64,000 nt of DNA from Trichomonas vaginalis G3. Its lineage: Eukaryota; Parabasalia; Trichomonadida; Trichomonadidae. A program made the translations under genes and the position numbers. This document shows positions 1 to 8,530 of the stretch, one piece after another (position 1 is the first letter of the stretch; every line of letters starts with the position of its first letter). The stretch covers positions 16,842,165 through 16,906,164 of the forward strand of contig NC_067204.1 in NCBI RefSeq assembly GCF_026262505.1. The letters run 5' to 3'. Under the pieces are notes generated by a model. That model was not told the DNA's origin, searched no databases, and worked only from the letters and a program-made list of their open reading frames with translations.

Positions 1-25
1 CCCTTTTTTTTTTTTTTTTTTTTTT
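1..25. repeat. CCC followed by a T-run at window edge
   Basis: The window opens with CCC and about 22 T. The right end of the Polinton at 35.9 kb also ends with CC followed by a T-run, so this could be the edge of another Polinton lying to the left. Only a few bases are visible, so this is a guess. From 26 to 729 I see no gene, only AT-rich sequence. Confidence 0.2.
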
Positions 26-729
26 CTACCGTATATTATTTTTTAAGCTATCTTATTTTTTGAACTTTTATTCAAATCTTTGGTCGCAAGAAGAATTGCA
101 TGATAAATAAAAACATTTAATCAAAGTCAATTTTATTTTTCATATTCAAATGGACTGAGTGTTAACATTTAACATTTTTTGCTAATTGTCGTCAAAAATT
201 AGGCGTAAAGCAAAAATTAATATTTCATATGGTTTTATGATAGATAAGCATTATATTCCCACTCATTATATTCGTAAATTTTGAGGTTTATCCTTCGCTT
301 TTAAGATCATTGAATTTGATTTTTATATAAAATAGTTATATATTAGAAAATAATATGAGTTTATGTGATATTATTTTTCAGAAGATTTCATTCTATATGC
401 CTATGAAAAGTACTCTCAAAACTAACTTTTTCCTAATTATAATTAAATCTAGAATATTGTATTATGCTTAGTATTATTTCATTTTTCTCATTCAATTTAG
501 AATTTACAAATGTCAAAAAATTGAGAGCCGTCACTTTTGATGAATTTCTGTTTATTACATAAATATATATTTTATATATTGTATAGTGATTTTTTAATAT
601 TTTTATGAGTAAAATCGAGAGTGAGGAAATGTGGACTACAAAAAACGATAGAAATGAAGAGTTTACATGGAAATTCTATACTTACAAGTATTCAATGTCA
701 CTTTTGTGCTCGAGATTTTGATTCTAGTA

Positions 730-1999
730 TACCCAGATTTTCCTTACTTTTACCACCTCTCTAAAGCTGGGGACACCGCCTATCGTTGGGAGTAGCTATT
801 AAATAGAACCACCAAGGGTTTTTATTGAACTGCCGGTGTAGTGGAAACATCCGACATAATGATTCATTATGCCAAGGTTTGATTCCCATTTAGCTAATTT
901 TTTTCTTTTTTGGATCATGAATTTTTTTTGGGTCACTATAAGATTTGTTTCATGTTCTAAATCTGCTGCATATGTAATCTATTTTTATTTACCTATTTTT
1001 TAAAAATCTATTGGATTGCCAAATTTGAATATATTTAAAATCATAAAAATCCAAAAAAACTATAAATATATGTTTTATGCATAGTGCCGATACTCAAATA
1101 TCAGATTACTTAGATCCATGAATAATATCCGAATTTTTTTTCTTAAAATTAAACTTCAAAACTTCTTGCAATCTTATTCTTAATCAATTGTAAATTTTTA
1201 AAACCATTTTTTAAAATAATTTTGCGTAAATTTTATTCTCATGTTGTTTTAATCGAAAATTGATACATTTTCAAAAAAATAATATTGACTTATGAAATTC
1301 ATTTTTAAGGTGAAATAGTATTGTTTTTATTAAAGTATATGAATAATATATAAAAAATTAATGAATAATATAAGCAGATTTTTAGTTTACAAAACAAATA
1401 TGAGCAATGCAATTTTCAAACTTTTGCTGGCAATTTCGATATTGCTCAAGTTTGTAGTATTTGTGATACCTATAACATCGGCTTAATCAAAATTCGATTT
1501 TTCTTATGAGTTATTGAGAAAATTTGATTGCAATGAGAAGGATTTCGACGTTTTTGATAAACTAAGAGCTGAGCTTTAGGGGTTCAGTTCATTTATGGCT
1601 GTAGTTTGATGCGTAGATCTCTTTTTTATTGTAAATTCTTTCAGCATGGAGATCGAGAATGAATCTTTTGAGAACTTTATGAGTTTTTACACCCGTAAAG
1701 AGGTCCTTCGAGGAAAGATAGTCCAGACTACATGAAGATGTGGGTTAACCAAAAAAATCCGATGGTTTCCCCATATTCATGTAGATCTTCGAAAAAATGA
1801 GCACCAAAAAAGCCAAAAAAATAGGCTTTTTATTGGATTTGTACACTAGATCAATAATCTATTTAGGATCTGACACTCTTTTTAGCCAGAGATATGAGGT
1901 CCTTTCTAGGAAAACGATCTATTCATCCATAAAAAAAATGAATTATCGTTTTGCCCAGAAATTACATGGGGAGTGGTAAAAGTAAGGAAAATCTGGGTA
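730..1999. mobile_element. TIR element with TA flanks (non-autonomous or decayed Tc1/mariner-like)
   Basis: A 27-bp perfect inverted repeat bounds this stretch: 730-756 begins TACCCAGATTTTCC and 1973-1999 is its exact reverse complement. If the outer TA on each side is the target duplication, the element proper is 732-1997, which is the Tc1/mariner pattern. I find no transposase motif inside; the longest open frame (1797-1979, about 60 codons) is unrecognised. The interior holds an imperfect hairpin at about 1728-1785 and tRNA-like Pol III boxes near the left end. It is most likely a MITE-like or decayed element. A chance pair of 27-bp inverted repeats is very unlikely. Confidence 0.7.
839..904 (+). 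promoter_or_regulatory. tRNA-like Pol III A box, B box and T-run terminator
   Basis: TAGTGGAAACA (839-849) fits the A-box consensus, GGTTTGATTCC (876-886) fits the B box with one change, and a seven-T run (898-904) follows as a Pol III terminator would. The box spacing is that of a tRNA. A perfect 7-bp hairpin (CATAATG/CATTATG) sits where the anticodon arm would be. The segment recalls tRNA-Glu (GTGTAGTGG, ATCCGAC, GATTCCC), but the flanks cannot pair as an acceptor stem. It is therefore a tRNA relic or SINE-like head, not a working tRNA. Confidence 0.5.
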
Positions 2000-3077
2000 A
2001 TTTGAAATAAATTTGAAATCTGCATTATAGAACCATTTCGCATTAATAAATAATAAAGTACTTATGTAGATAAAGGAAATATAGTTCAAACAAAATATAA
2101 TGTTAAATAAAATTATTCATATAAATTTCATTTTTGAATTTCAAAATTAAGTAATGAAATGTTACACATTTTTCTGAGGTATATACAGCTGCATCATTCA
2201 TTTAAATAGATAATGTGTATGATTTTTGTGTTTTTCTGAGAAAAAATTTAAAAAGTCGGGAGTTTTATTCTCAATTATCTCTTGATAGAATGGATAAATC
2301 AAAAATCCGATATATCAAAAGATAGATATTTATCTATATTTTAATGCTATTATGCTATGCATATATAAATTACAATTGCTACTATGTTATTATTTTTGTA
2401 TCAACTTTATCGTTTTTTGGATTATTGAATGAATGTATACTGAAAATAATAAATGGAAACAAATGTATAGTAGAAGCGCTATATCAGTTTATCCCAATAT
2501 AATGTTTTAAAGCTCTAAGCATTGAGATATATTTTTAACAAATTATTCAACTTTCCGTTAGAACGACGGATTAAAAATCCGTCACATCAAACTCTAAGTC
2601 TACTATTAAAACTCATATTTCATTATGAATAAAAGATTGAAAATAAAGCTGCATTGAGTTATTAATTTTTTAAATTTGAAAAAATATTTTTTTGTTCTCA
2701 ATATCTAATAAATTTATTAAATACCCTATTATTCCTTATGACGGGGCATGTTATAAAACTTTATTTGCCGCTAGCAAAACAAGGAAATATTTATTATTCA
2801 GGGAGAAAAGCCGAAATTATGGTGAAAATGTAAACTTCAGAATTTCACCCCTTAATTCTATCGGTGCATCGCGCCGATAGAATTGACTAAAAAAATAAAT
2901 ATGCATATTAGAGTACAAATCAATAAGGAAACAATTCAATTGCATATCTGTCATATTCTTCTGAGCTAAATAGCTATCAATACAAACAATCATATATGTT
3001 TCGATAACATCAAGAGAAGAATGAGATTTTTTTTTGATCCTGCACAATAACCACATATACTATGGTCTTTTTGATGA
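2000..3077. other. AT-rich intergenic region without a convincing gene
   Basis: No open frame here shows recognisable protein features; the short frames at 2692-2880 and 2817-3056 look accidental. The only structure I see is the hairpin pair at 2821-2884. Confidence 0.6.
2821..2884. other. Two adjacent hairpins, possible structured RNA
   Basis: GGTGAAA (2821-2827) pairs with TTTCACC (2843-2849). Immediately after, AATTCTATCGG (2854-2864) pairs perfectly with CCGATAGAATT (2874-2884). The second stem can extend to 14 pairs with one G-U and a three-base loop. The stems are GC-richer than the surrounding AT-rich DNA. No known RNA family is recognised; it could be a small RNA, a terminator of an upstream unit, or a transposon remnant. 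Confidence 0.35.
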
Positions 3078-3082
3078 TCATT
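3078..3082 (+). promoter_or_regulatory. Trichomonad initiator (Inr) of the IRE1-like gene
   Basis: TCATT matches the trichomonad Inr. With A3080 as +1, the first ATG (3087) lies 7 nt downstream, the short leader typical of these genomes. It also decides the start: an in-frame TTG at 3081 overlaps the Inr and is not the start codon. Confidence 0.7.
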
Positions 3083-3086
3083 GCAA

Positions 3087-5096
3087 ATGCGATCATATAT
3101 AAAAAAATTATTATCAAAAATGTTTCTCCTTACAATGTTATCTATTTCGAAAATTGAATCTGAAACATCTTATATATGGAGTGGGGATACGCATGATAAT
3201 CATATTTTTATAGGAATATCAAACGGAACCTTTTATTATGTTAATATTAATAATGGTGAAATAGAATGGTCCATCAATACAGGCGGAAATGTTTGTTCTT
3301 CCATGTCCACTGGTAAAACAACATATGTTCCTTCTATTGATGGCTATCTTTTTACCTATAATCAAGAAAATGGATTTCAGAAGCAACCAATGTCAATAAG
3401 GGAGTTAGCATATACAGCTCCATTCAGATCTAAGAGTGGCGAAATATTTACTTCAGGAAAAATCACTTCAATTTTTTTCATAGACCGAAAGAACGGTAAT
3501 ATTACATATTCATTTAAATCAAATACCTCAGTTCCAATGGAAAATGCTGAAATGCCAAAGACAGATCACATTACCATGTTAAGAATCGATTATGATCTGT
3601 ATGTTATAGAACAAGTAAGACAATTAGTTAGATATAGTGAATTTGAGATATTTACCAATCAGAATTCGAACACTATTCGAACCAATGTTGATGTTCAAAC
3701 CCAAAATAATAATGAAATCTCGGTTTCTGTCAATGAAACAGCAAAAATAACACTTACAATCCCAGGATTTGTGACAGGAATATACGGATCCGATAGAAAA
3801 TTCATATATACTATAGTAGGAAACGAATCTGGAACAATTGCTGATCAAAATATGATGTTTCTACCAGATATTTCATTGGCTGTTCCTACTTTACCTCACG
3901 AACAAGAAAACATTACGGAGAACGCTACGAATATACAAAATGAAACAGTTTCACAGTCAAATAATACAAATGAAAACGAAACTGGCTCAACAACACCTCA
4001 TAAGGTCAATAAGATGCTTCCAAACCAGCGATCAGATGACGAACAACCCATTCCTTATACTTACAAATCCATTTTGCCAGCAAATTTCATTTCCATTCCG
4101 ATTATTCTTGTTTTACTCTATTTTTCGCTCAGAGCCGTTCTCTTCTTAATCGGCAGACTCATGAGAGTTGAGCGAAAACTCGATCCGATCATCATAGACC
4201 AGACAGACAAAACAAAAGGAACTTGTGGAGGAAGAAAACTCACTCTCTTCTACAGGAAAGAGATCAACATTAAATCTCTGAACTTGGCAAGAAGTGTTGG
4301 ACTTCTTGATAACACAGCCAAGTTCTTAAAAGACGAATTTAGAGATAACGTGACAATTATCGGATATCAACAACTCGAACCGTTCAATTTCGAGAAATTT
4401 GATGCTGTACAGTTCCTAGAGAGGACACTTGTCGCGTTGAAATCTATATTTAACGCTGGCTTGGTTCACGGATCAATTTCTGAAGATGTAATCTTCTCTG
4501 ATGGCGGAAAAGCTACTATTGCAGGGTTAGAATGGAGTTGCACTAAGACATATTCATCAGAGAAGCGTGCAAAAGACATCTGGGACCTTGCAATGGTAAT
4601 TGCAAGATCATATAACCATTATAACATCCATTACGATCCATTGCTCTTGGATTTGCTTTCTGATATGGAAAGTTCATCTCCTGCTGAAAGACCAACCCCG
4701 GATGAAGCTTTGGGACATCCATTGTTTTGGACAATCGCAGAACGCACAAAAATTTACTATTCAATTAACGATGAGCTATCGTCGACCATGACTCCAGCAA
4801 ATCTTGTCCAAAAATTCGAAGAACACCGAATCAAAGTTTTGCAGTGCACAAGTTGGATGAAGAAGCTGCCCAAACAGCTTGTAAACGACTTGAAATCCCG
4901 TGGTGATTATGGAGGAGACTCAATGAGAGACCTTGTTCGAATGATCAGAAATAAATGCGAACACTTCAGTGAAACGCCACCGAAACTTCAAGCCATTTTG
5001 GGAACGACACCTGATGAAGTTTTCAATTACTTTGATAATATGTTTCCAAATTTGTTTTTGTATTCATATTATTTTTATATCTCTTACTGTTCATAA
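3087..5096 (+). CDS. IRE1: IRE1-type ER stress sensor: pseudokinase with KEN ribonuclease domain
   Basis: 669 residues from ATG 3087. A hydrophobic signal sequence (about 6-24) is followed by a lumenal beta-propeller-like region with a PQQ-type repeat (ISNGTFYYVNINNGEIEW), an Asn-rich stretch with many N-glycosylation sites, and one membrane segment (about 329-356). A kinase-like domain follows (about 375-555), then a C-terminal KEN domain. The kinase core is degenerate: the HRD loop reads VHGSISEDV (about 460-468) and the DFG site reads AGLEW (about 479-483), so both catalytic aspartates are missing. The KEN domain keeps the residues matching human IRE1 Tyr892, Arg905, Asn906 and His910 (Y608, R621, N622, H626, in YGGDSMRD and RNKCEH). 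Known for the family: lumenal stress sensing, oligomerisation and RNase cleavage of RNA at the ER. Inferred: RNase activity without phosphotransfer. Identity is strong; function untested. Confidence 0.9.
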   Translation: MRSYIKKLLSKMFLLTMLSISKIESETSYIWSGDTHDNHIFIGISNGTFYYVNINNGEIEWSINTGGNVCSSMSTGKTTYVPSIDGYLFTYNQENGFQKQPMSIRELAYTAPFRSKSGEIFTSGKITSIFFIDRKNGNITYSFKSNTSVPMENAEMPKTDHITMLRIDYDLYVIEQVRQLVRYSEFEIFTNQNSNTIRTNVDVQTQNNNEISVSVNETAKITLTIPGFVTGIYGSDRKFIYTIVGNESGTIADQNMMFLPDISLAVPTLPHEQENITENATNIQNETVSQSNNTNENETGSTTPHKVNKMLPNQRSDDEQPIPYTYKSILPANFISIPIILVLLYFSLRAVLFLIGRLMRVERKLDPIIIDQTDKTKGTCGGRKLTLFYRKEINIKSLNLARSVGLLDNTAKFLKDEFRDNVTIIGYQQLEPFNFEKFDAVQFLERTLVALKSIFNAGLVHGSISEDVIFSDGGKATIAGLEWSCTKTYSSEKRAKDIWDLAMVIARSYNHYNIHYDPLLLDLLSDMESSSPAERPTPDEALGHPLFWTIAERTKIYYSINDELSSTMTPANLVQKFEEHRIKVLQCTSWMKKLPKQLVNDLKSRGDYGGDSMRDLVRMIRNKCEHFSETPPKLQAILGTTPDEVFNYFDNMFPNLFLYSYYFYISYCS

Positions 5097-5273
5097 AAAA
5101 TTATTATCTATCTGTCTATCAAAACTCATTAACAGATTTCTTTGGTCTTTTTTTCCATAAAAAAAGAAAAAGTAATCGTATCGCAATACTTGAAATTTTT
5201 AGTAGTAATATATTCTAAAAACTCGTATTAGTTGATTATGAAAATGAATAAGCAATAAGTTTTATTTTAATAT

Positions 5274-5543
5274 TTACTGCTTGTGTGCCTCATTGCGATA
5301 GACGCCAGTGAGAAGGCCCTTCTCTGTGGCGATACGGTTGAGAGCGTAGTCAGATTCTCCGAGGGCACGAACGTAGCCAGAGAAGACGACTGTCTCGAAT
5401 TCGCCAGTTGGGAGGCCATCGTCATTGACCTTGGCGATCTGGATCTGGACAGATGCGTGGTCGTGTGGTGGGATCAATCTGTCTGTGGCCATGCACTTGC
5501 GTGGGATAAGCATATCAACGATTTCGCCGGCGTCGTTTTGCAT
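5274..5543 (-). CDS. RPS21: 40S ribosomal protein eS21
   Basis: 89 residues starting MQNDAGE, the near-universal eS21 N-terminus, with PRKC, DHASVQIQIAKV and GESDYALNRIA also matching the family. This protein sits on the small-subunit platform and takes part in 18S rRNA maturation. The length fits the family (about 83-87). A GTG-started frame extends 8 codons upstream, but the conserved MQNDAG fixes the start at 5543. No initiator lies within 20 nt upstream; the nearest TCACA is about 47 nt away. Stop TAA overlaps TAAA, the trichomonad polyadenylation-like signal. It converges on the IRE1-like gene with a 177-bp gap. Codon use is GC-richer than its neighbours, as expected for a highly expressed gene. 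Confidence 0.96.
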   Translation of the reverse strand: MQNDAGEIVDMLIPRKCMATDRLIPPHDHASVQIQIAKVNDDGLPTGEFETVVFSGYVRALGESDYALNRIATEKGLLTGVYRNEAHKQ

Positions 5544-5938
5544 TCTTTTGTAAAAAGGACAAACCACGGCTTGTCAAAACCGCTTTTTGTGAAGACAATT
5601 TTTTCGGGAAGCCAATTCTGAACAGTGAAACCTCCTTAAGATGTTATGCAAATTCCTCGCAGAAACTTCTTGAAATTTGTGAAAATCAAAATCGTTTCTT
5701 TATCGAATCTTGGCTTTGCAATACCAGACTCCAATTAATAAATCCACCTACTTGTATGTAACATGCATGAATAAAACATTTTACAAATATTAAGAGTTGT
5801 ACCGTAAATATTATCCATATTTGGTCATTGATAAGAAATAGAAAAAATCAACAAAGTATGTAATAAATTGCATCGAAATTATAAAAAAATTTATGCTCAA
5901 AAAAGAAAAAGAAATAAATAAAAGTCATAATAATAAAA

Positions 5939-7924
5939 TTATGCGCCTGTTTCCGGAACACCAAGTTCCACGATGTCAGGCTTGCAGGTATTTGCCTCAC
6001 CAACATTAACTGTAATAGATTCTGATGGTTCATCAGCCTTCTTACTTCCAGATTTGCTCTTAGAAGAAGATGAAGAGGAAGAAGAGCTAGAAGAAGACTT
6101 TTCTTCGTCGTCATTGTTTTCTTCCTTAGCGCTCTTCTCAGATTTCTCTGATTTCTGGGATTTCTCTGTTTTTTCGGACTTTTCTTCCTTATTCTTTGAA
6201 TTTTCCTCAGTTTTTGTTGGTTCTTCAGTAACAAACGTGTATTGTTCTTCGTATTCCTCGATGACTTCTGTTGTAAATGTTGTTTTGTCTTCATCGTTGT
6301 TGTTATTGTTAATACTCTTTTGCATCACTTCATCAGAGACATGAAGAACTACTTTGTTTTCTGATTGCTCTTGGGATGGAATTGAGATCTCTTCGACACC
6401 TTCCTTCTGTAATGAATGGACTTCCTCGCTGTCAGAATATTCAGTGTAAGACTCTTCTTTTTCTGAGTGGTCGGAGTTGTCACTTTTATGGTTAATTATG
6501 ACAGGTTTTTCATCGTTATCGGAATGATCGGAGGAACTACTTTTTGCGGACTTGTTTGAAACATTGTCGTGGTTAATAACAACGAGCATTGGTGGTTTTT
6601 CTTCATGAGATGAAGAATTTTCGTATGAGTAGGATTTTTCGTCTTCTTTGTCACTGTCGCTTGATTTATCTTGTTTTGGTGCTTGTTTCGGTGATGGAAG
6701 TGGTGAAGCCTTTGGAGATTCCTTTGGTTTTGGAGATTCTTGTGGAGCAGCCTTAACAGGAGCTGGAGATGCGACCTTCTTCTCAGAAACTTCCTTCTCG
6801 TGCTTGGAAGAGTCTTCCTTTTCATCAGATGAGGAAGAAGATGAAGATTCATCAAGTTTGAGGTCACGGGACTTTGTATTGACTGGTATTGGGATCTGTG
6901 GTGCCTTCTTGATGATTGGAGCGTCTCCGCTTTCGCTGTCTGAGGATTTATTAGACTTTAATGGCTTAACCTCCATAATACTGGAGCGGCGTGTAGATTC
7001 GGATGATTTTTCGATCTTGCCAAGTCCGGATTTGCTCTTCTTTGACTTGTGCGAGTGGCTTGATTTTGGAGATTTGTCAAGGTTATCGTTTGAAGAGTCA
7101 GAATCTGTCTCGATGTCTGGTAAGCGGGATCCTTGTCTCTTGTGTACTGGAACTGGACGCTTTGCTAAATCGACTGTAGAAGATTCGAAGAATTCTGTCT
7201 GTGGAAGTGCTCTTGACTCCCATTGCTCTGCAGTATCCCAGTCATCATCATCCTTCTGGGCGGCTGCAATCATCTGTCTGATGATCTCGAGCTCCTCTGG
7301 TGGAAAATCTTCTTGTTTGATGTTGATTTCTTTGATTGAACGGACAATGCATGCATTGTGTGGTCTCTTATTCAAAAATTCGCGAACCATGTCAGTAACT
7401 TTGGCAGTTAAACCACCATTGTTTACTGTGATTGTTTGGATTTGATAAGGAGAGACATTGTCCATTAACTCATTGAATCCACGATCGCCAAGTGGAACAT
7501 CTGAGAAAATAACGTTAATTACGGATGTTGAGTTGGCAACAGCGTGGCAAATCGTGTTAATATATTTTGAAGGGATTTTGATGTTTGAGAATTCGAGGGT
7601 TTCGAGATGGAGAGATTTTGGAACGACACGCTTAATAATCTTTGTAAGATATTGCAAGTATGGTGGATGATTGTACATAATTGAAGCGCCGATGATTTGT
7701 TCACGCCTCTTACTGTGGCGACCATCTTTCTTGTACTCGTAGTAGAAGTCATTGCAAAATCTAATGTGTTTGCACTTCTTGAAAATAAAATTCGGAAGTC
7801 CATTAAAGAATGGCTTGTATTCATCAAAAGAAAGAAGAGAAAAGTCGAAAGAACATCTCTCTTGGTTGCCGTTACCGACCAAATACATCATCCTTGATGT
7901 ATACGGAGGTTCGTTAGTCGCCAT
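5939..7924 (-). CDS. LRR-like protein with long Ser/acidic low-complexity tail
   Basis: 661 residues from ATG 7924. The N-terminal ~210 residues hold a few leucine-rich-repeat-like units (LETLEFSNIKIPSKYI, VINVIFSDVPLGDRGFNEL). The rest (about 255-640) is a disordered, highly charged tail: SSDSE clusters, KSSHSHKSKKSKS, PKPKESPKASP and a 12-serine run near 625. Such tails are usually phosphorylated and act as linkers or scaffolds. No catalytic motif is visible. Trichomonads have many LRR plus low-complexity proteins of unknown function. Long frames on the opposite strand arise from the repetitive composition. An initiator lies 8 nt upstream of the ATG. Function unknown. Confidence 0.8.
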   Translation of the reverse strand: MATNEPPYTSRMMYLVGNGNQERCSFDFSLLSFDEYKPFFNGLPNFIFKKCKHIRFCNDFYYEYKKDGRHSKRREQIIGASIMYNHPPYLQYLTKIIKRVVPKSLHLETLEFSNIKIPSKYINTICHAVANSTSVINVIFSDVPLGDRGFNELMDNVSPYQIQTITVNNGGLTAKVTDMVREFLNKRPHNACIVRSIKEINIKQEDFPPEELEIIRQMIAAAQKDDDDWDTAEQWESRALPQTEFFESSTVDLAKRPVPVHKRQGSRLPDIETDSDSSNDNLDKSPKSSHSHKSKKSKSGLGKIEKSSESTRRSSIMEVKPLKSNKSSDSESGDAPIIKKAPQIPIPVNTKSRDLKLDESSSSSSSDEKEDSSKHEKEVSEKKVASPAPVKAAPQESPKPKESPKASPLPSPKQAPKQDKSSDSDKEDEKSYSYENSSSHEEKPPMLVVINHDNVSNKSAKSSSSDHSDNDEKPVIINHKSDNSDHSEKEESYTEYSDSEEVHSLQKEGVEEISIPSQEQSENKVVLHVSDEVMQKSINNNNNDEDKTTFTTEVIEEYEEQYTFVTEEPTKTEENSKNKEEKSEKTEKSQKSEKSEKSAKEENNDDEEKSSSSSSSSSSSSKSKSGSKKADEPSESITVNVGEANTCKPDIVELGVPETGA

Positions 7925-7929
7925 TTTTC

Positions 7930-7934
7930 TGTGA
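7930..7934 (-). promoter_or_regulatory. Trichomonad initiator of the LRR-like gene
   Basis: On the minus strand TCACA, with +1 at 7932, lies 8 nt before ATG 7924. It supports that ATG as the start. Confidence 0.6.
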
Positions 7935-8530
7935 TAAAAGTGACATAACGTAGGAGTTAAATTACATTTTTTGCAATTTGCTGGAGAAAATTCTAGGAGT
8001 CTTAATGTTGGTTGATATTTTCAATTTTCTCGATGAGCATTTTGCCTTTACATGGCGGTTTTTTGATTTCTCAAAAAAATCCTATATGACATAAGGTGTA
8101 TTATCCAAAAACGAAAATTTCCTGATCTGCTTTGAATTCTTCCTTACATCATTCAAAAATTTCAATATGATTCTATCGCAAGCCAATTGAATCATTTCAC
8201 ATTGTTTTATTTTTGGTATAAAAACTTTCAGAAAACTATTTGGAACATATCCATAAACATCACCAACATTCCAAAATTGAAACTAATAACTTAATTTATT
8301 AATATTATGATTGCAACGAGTATTTTCATATTAATTTCAAAAATGTTTCTTATAAAAATCAGTTCTTTGAGAAAAGTATGGTTTATTGCAAATAATTGTA
8401 CATATTACAGTTACAAAGAACCAGTTTTATTCGATATTAAAAAATTTCATAATTAATTTCTTGAGAACCGTCTTAAATATTAAAGGAATATACTCGGAAA
8501 TGTCAGTAAACCAATAAAAATAGTAAATTT
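7935..8530. other. Intergenic, nothing recognised
   Basis: About 600 bp of AT-rich sequence between two minus-strand genes. It presumably holds the upstream control region of the LRR-like gene and the 3' end of nothing else; no open frame or repeat stands out. Confidence 0.5.

Noticed and set aside
831-897. Functional tRNA gene
   Set aside because: A and B boxes fit, but no acceptor stem, weak T stem and no U before the anticodon; kept only as Pol III-like signals.
5283-5621. Plus-strand open frame of 112 codons
   Set aside because: It is the shadow of ribosomal protein eS21 on the minus strand, whose family match is unmistakable.
5973-7445. Long plus-strand Ser/Phe-rich frames
   Set aside because: Opposite-strand shadows of the low-complexity Ser/Glu/Lys tail of the LRR-like protein.
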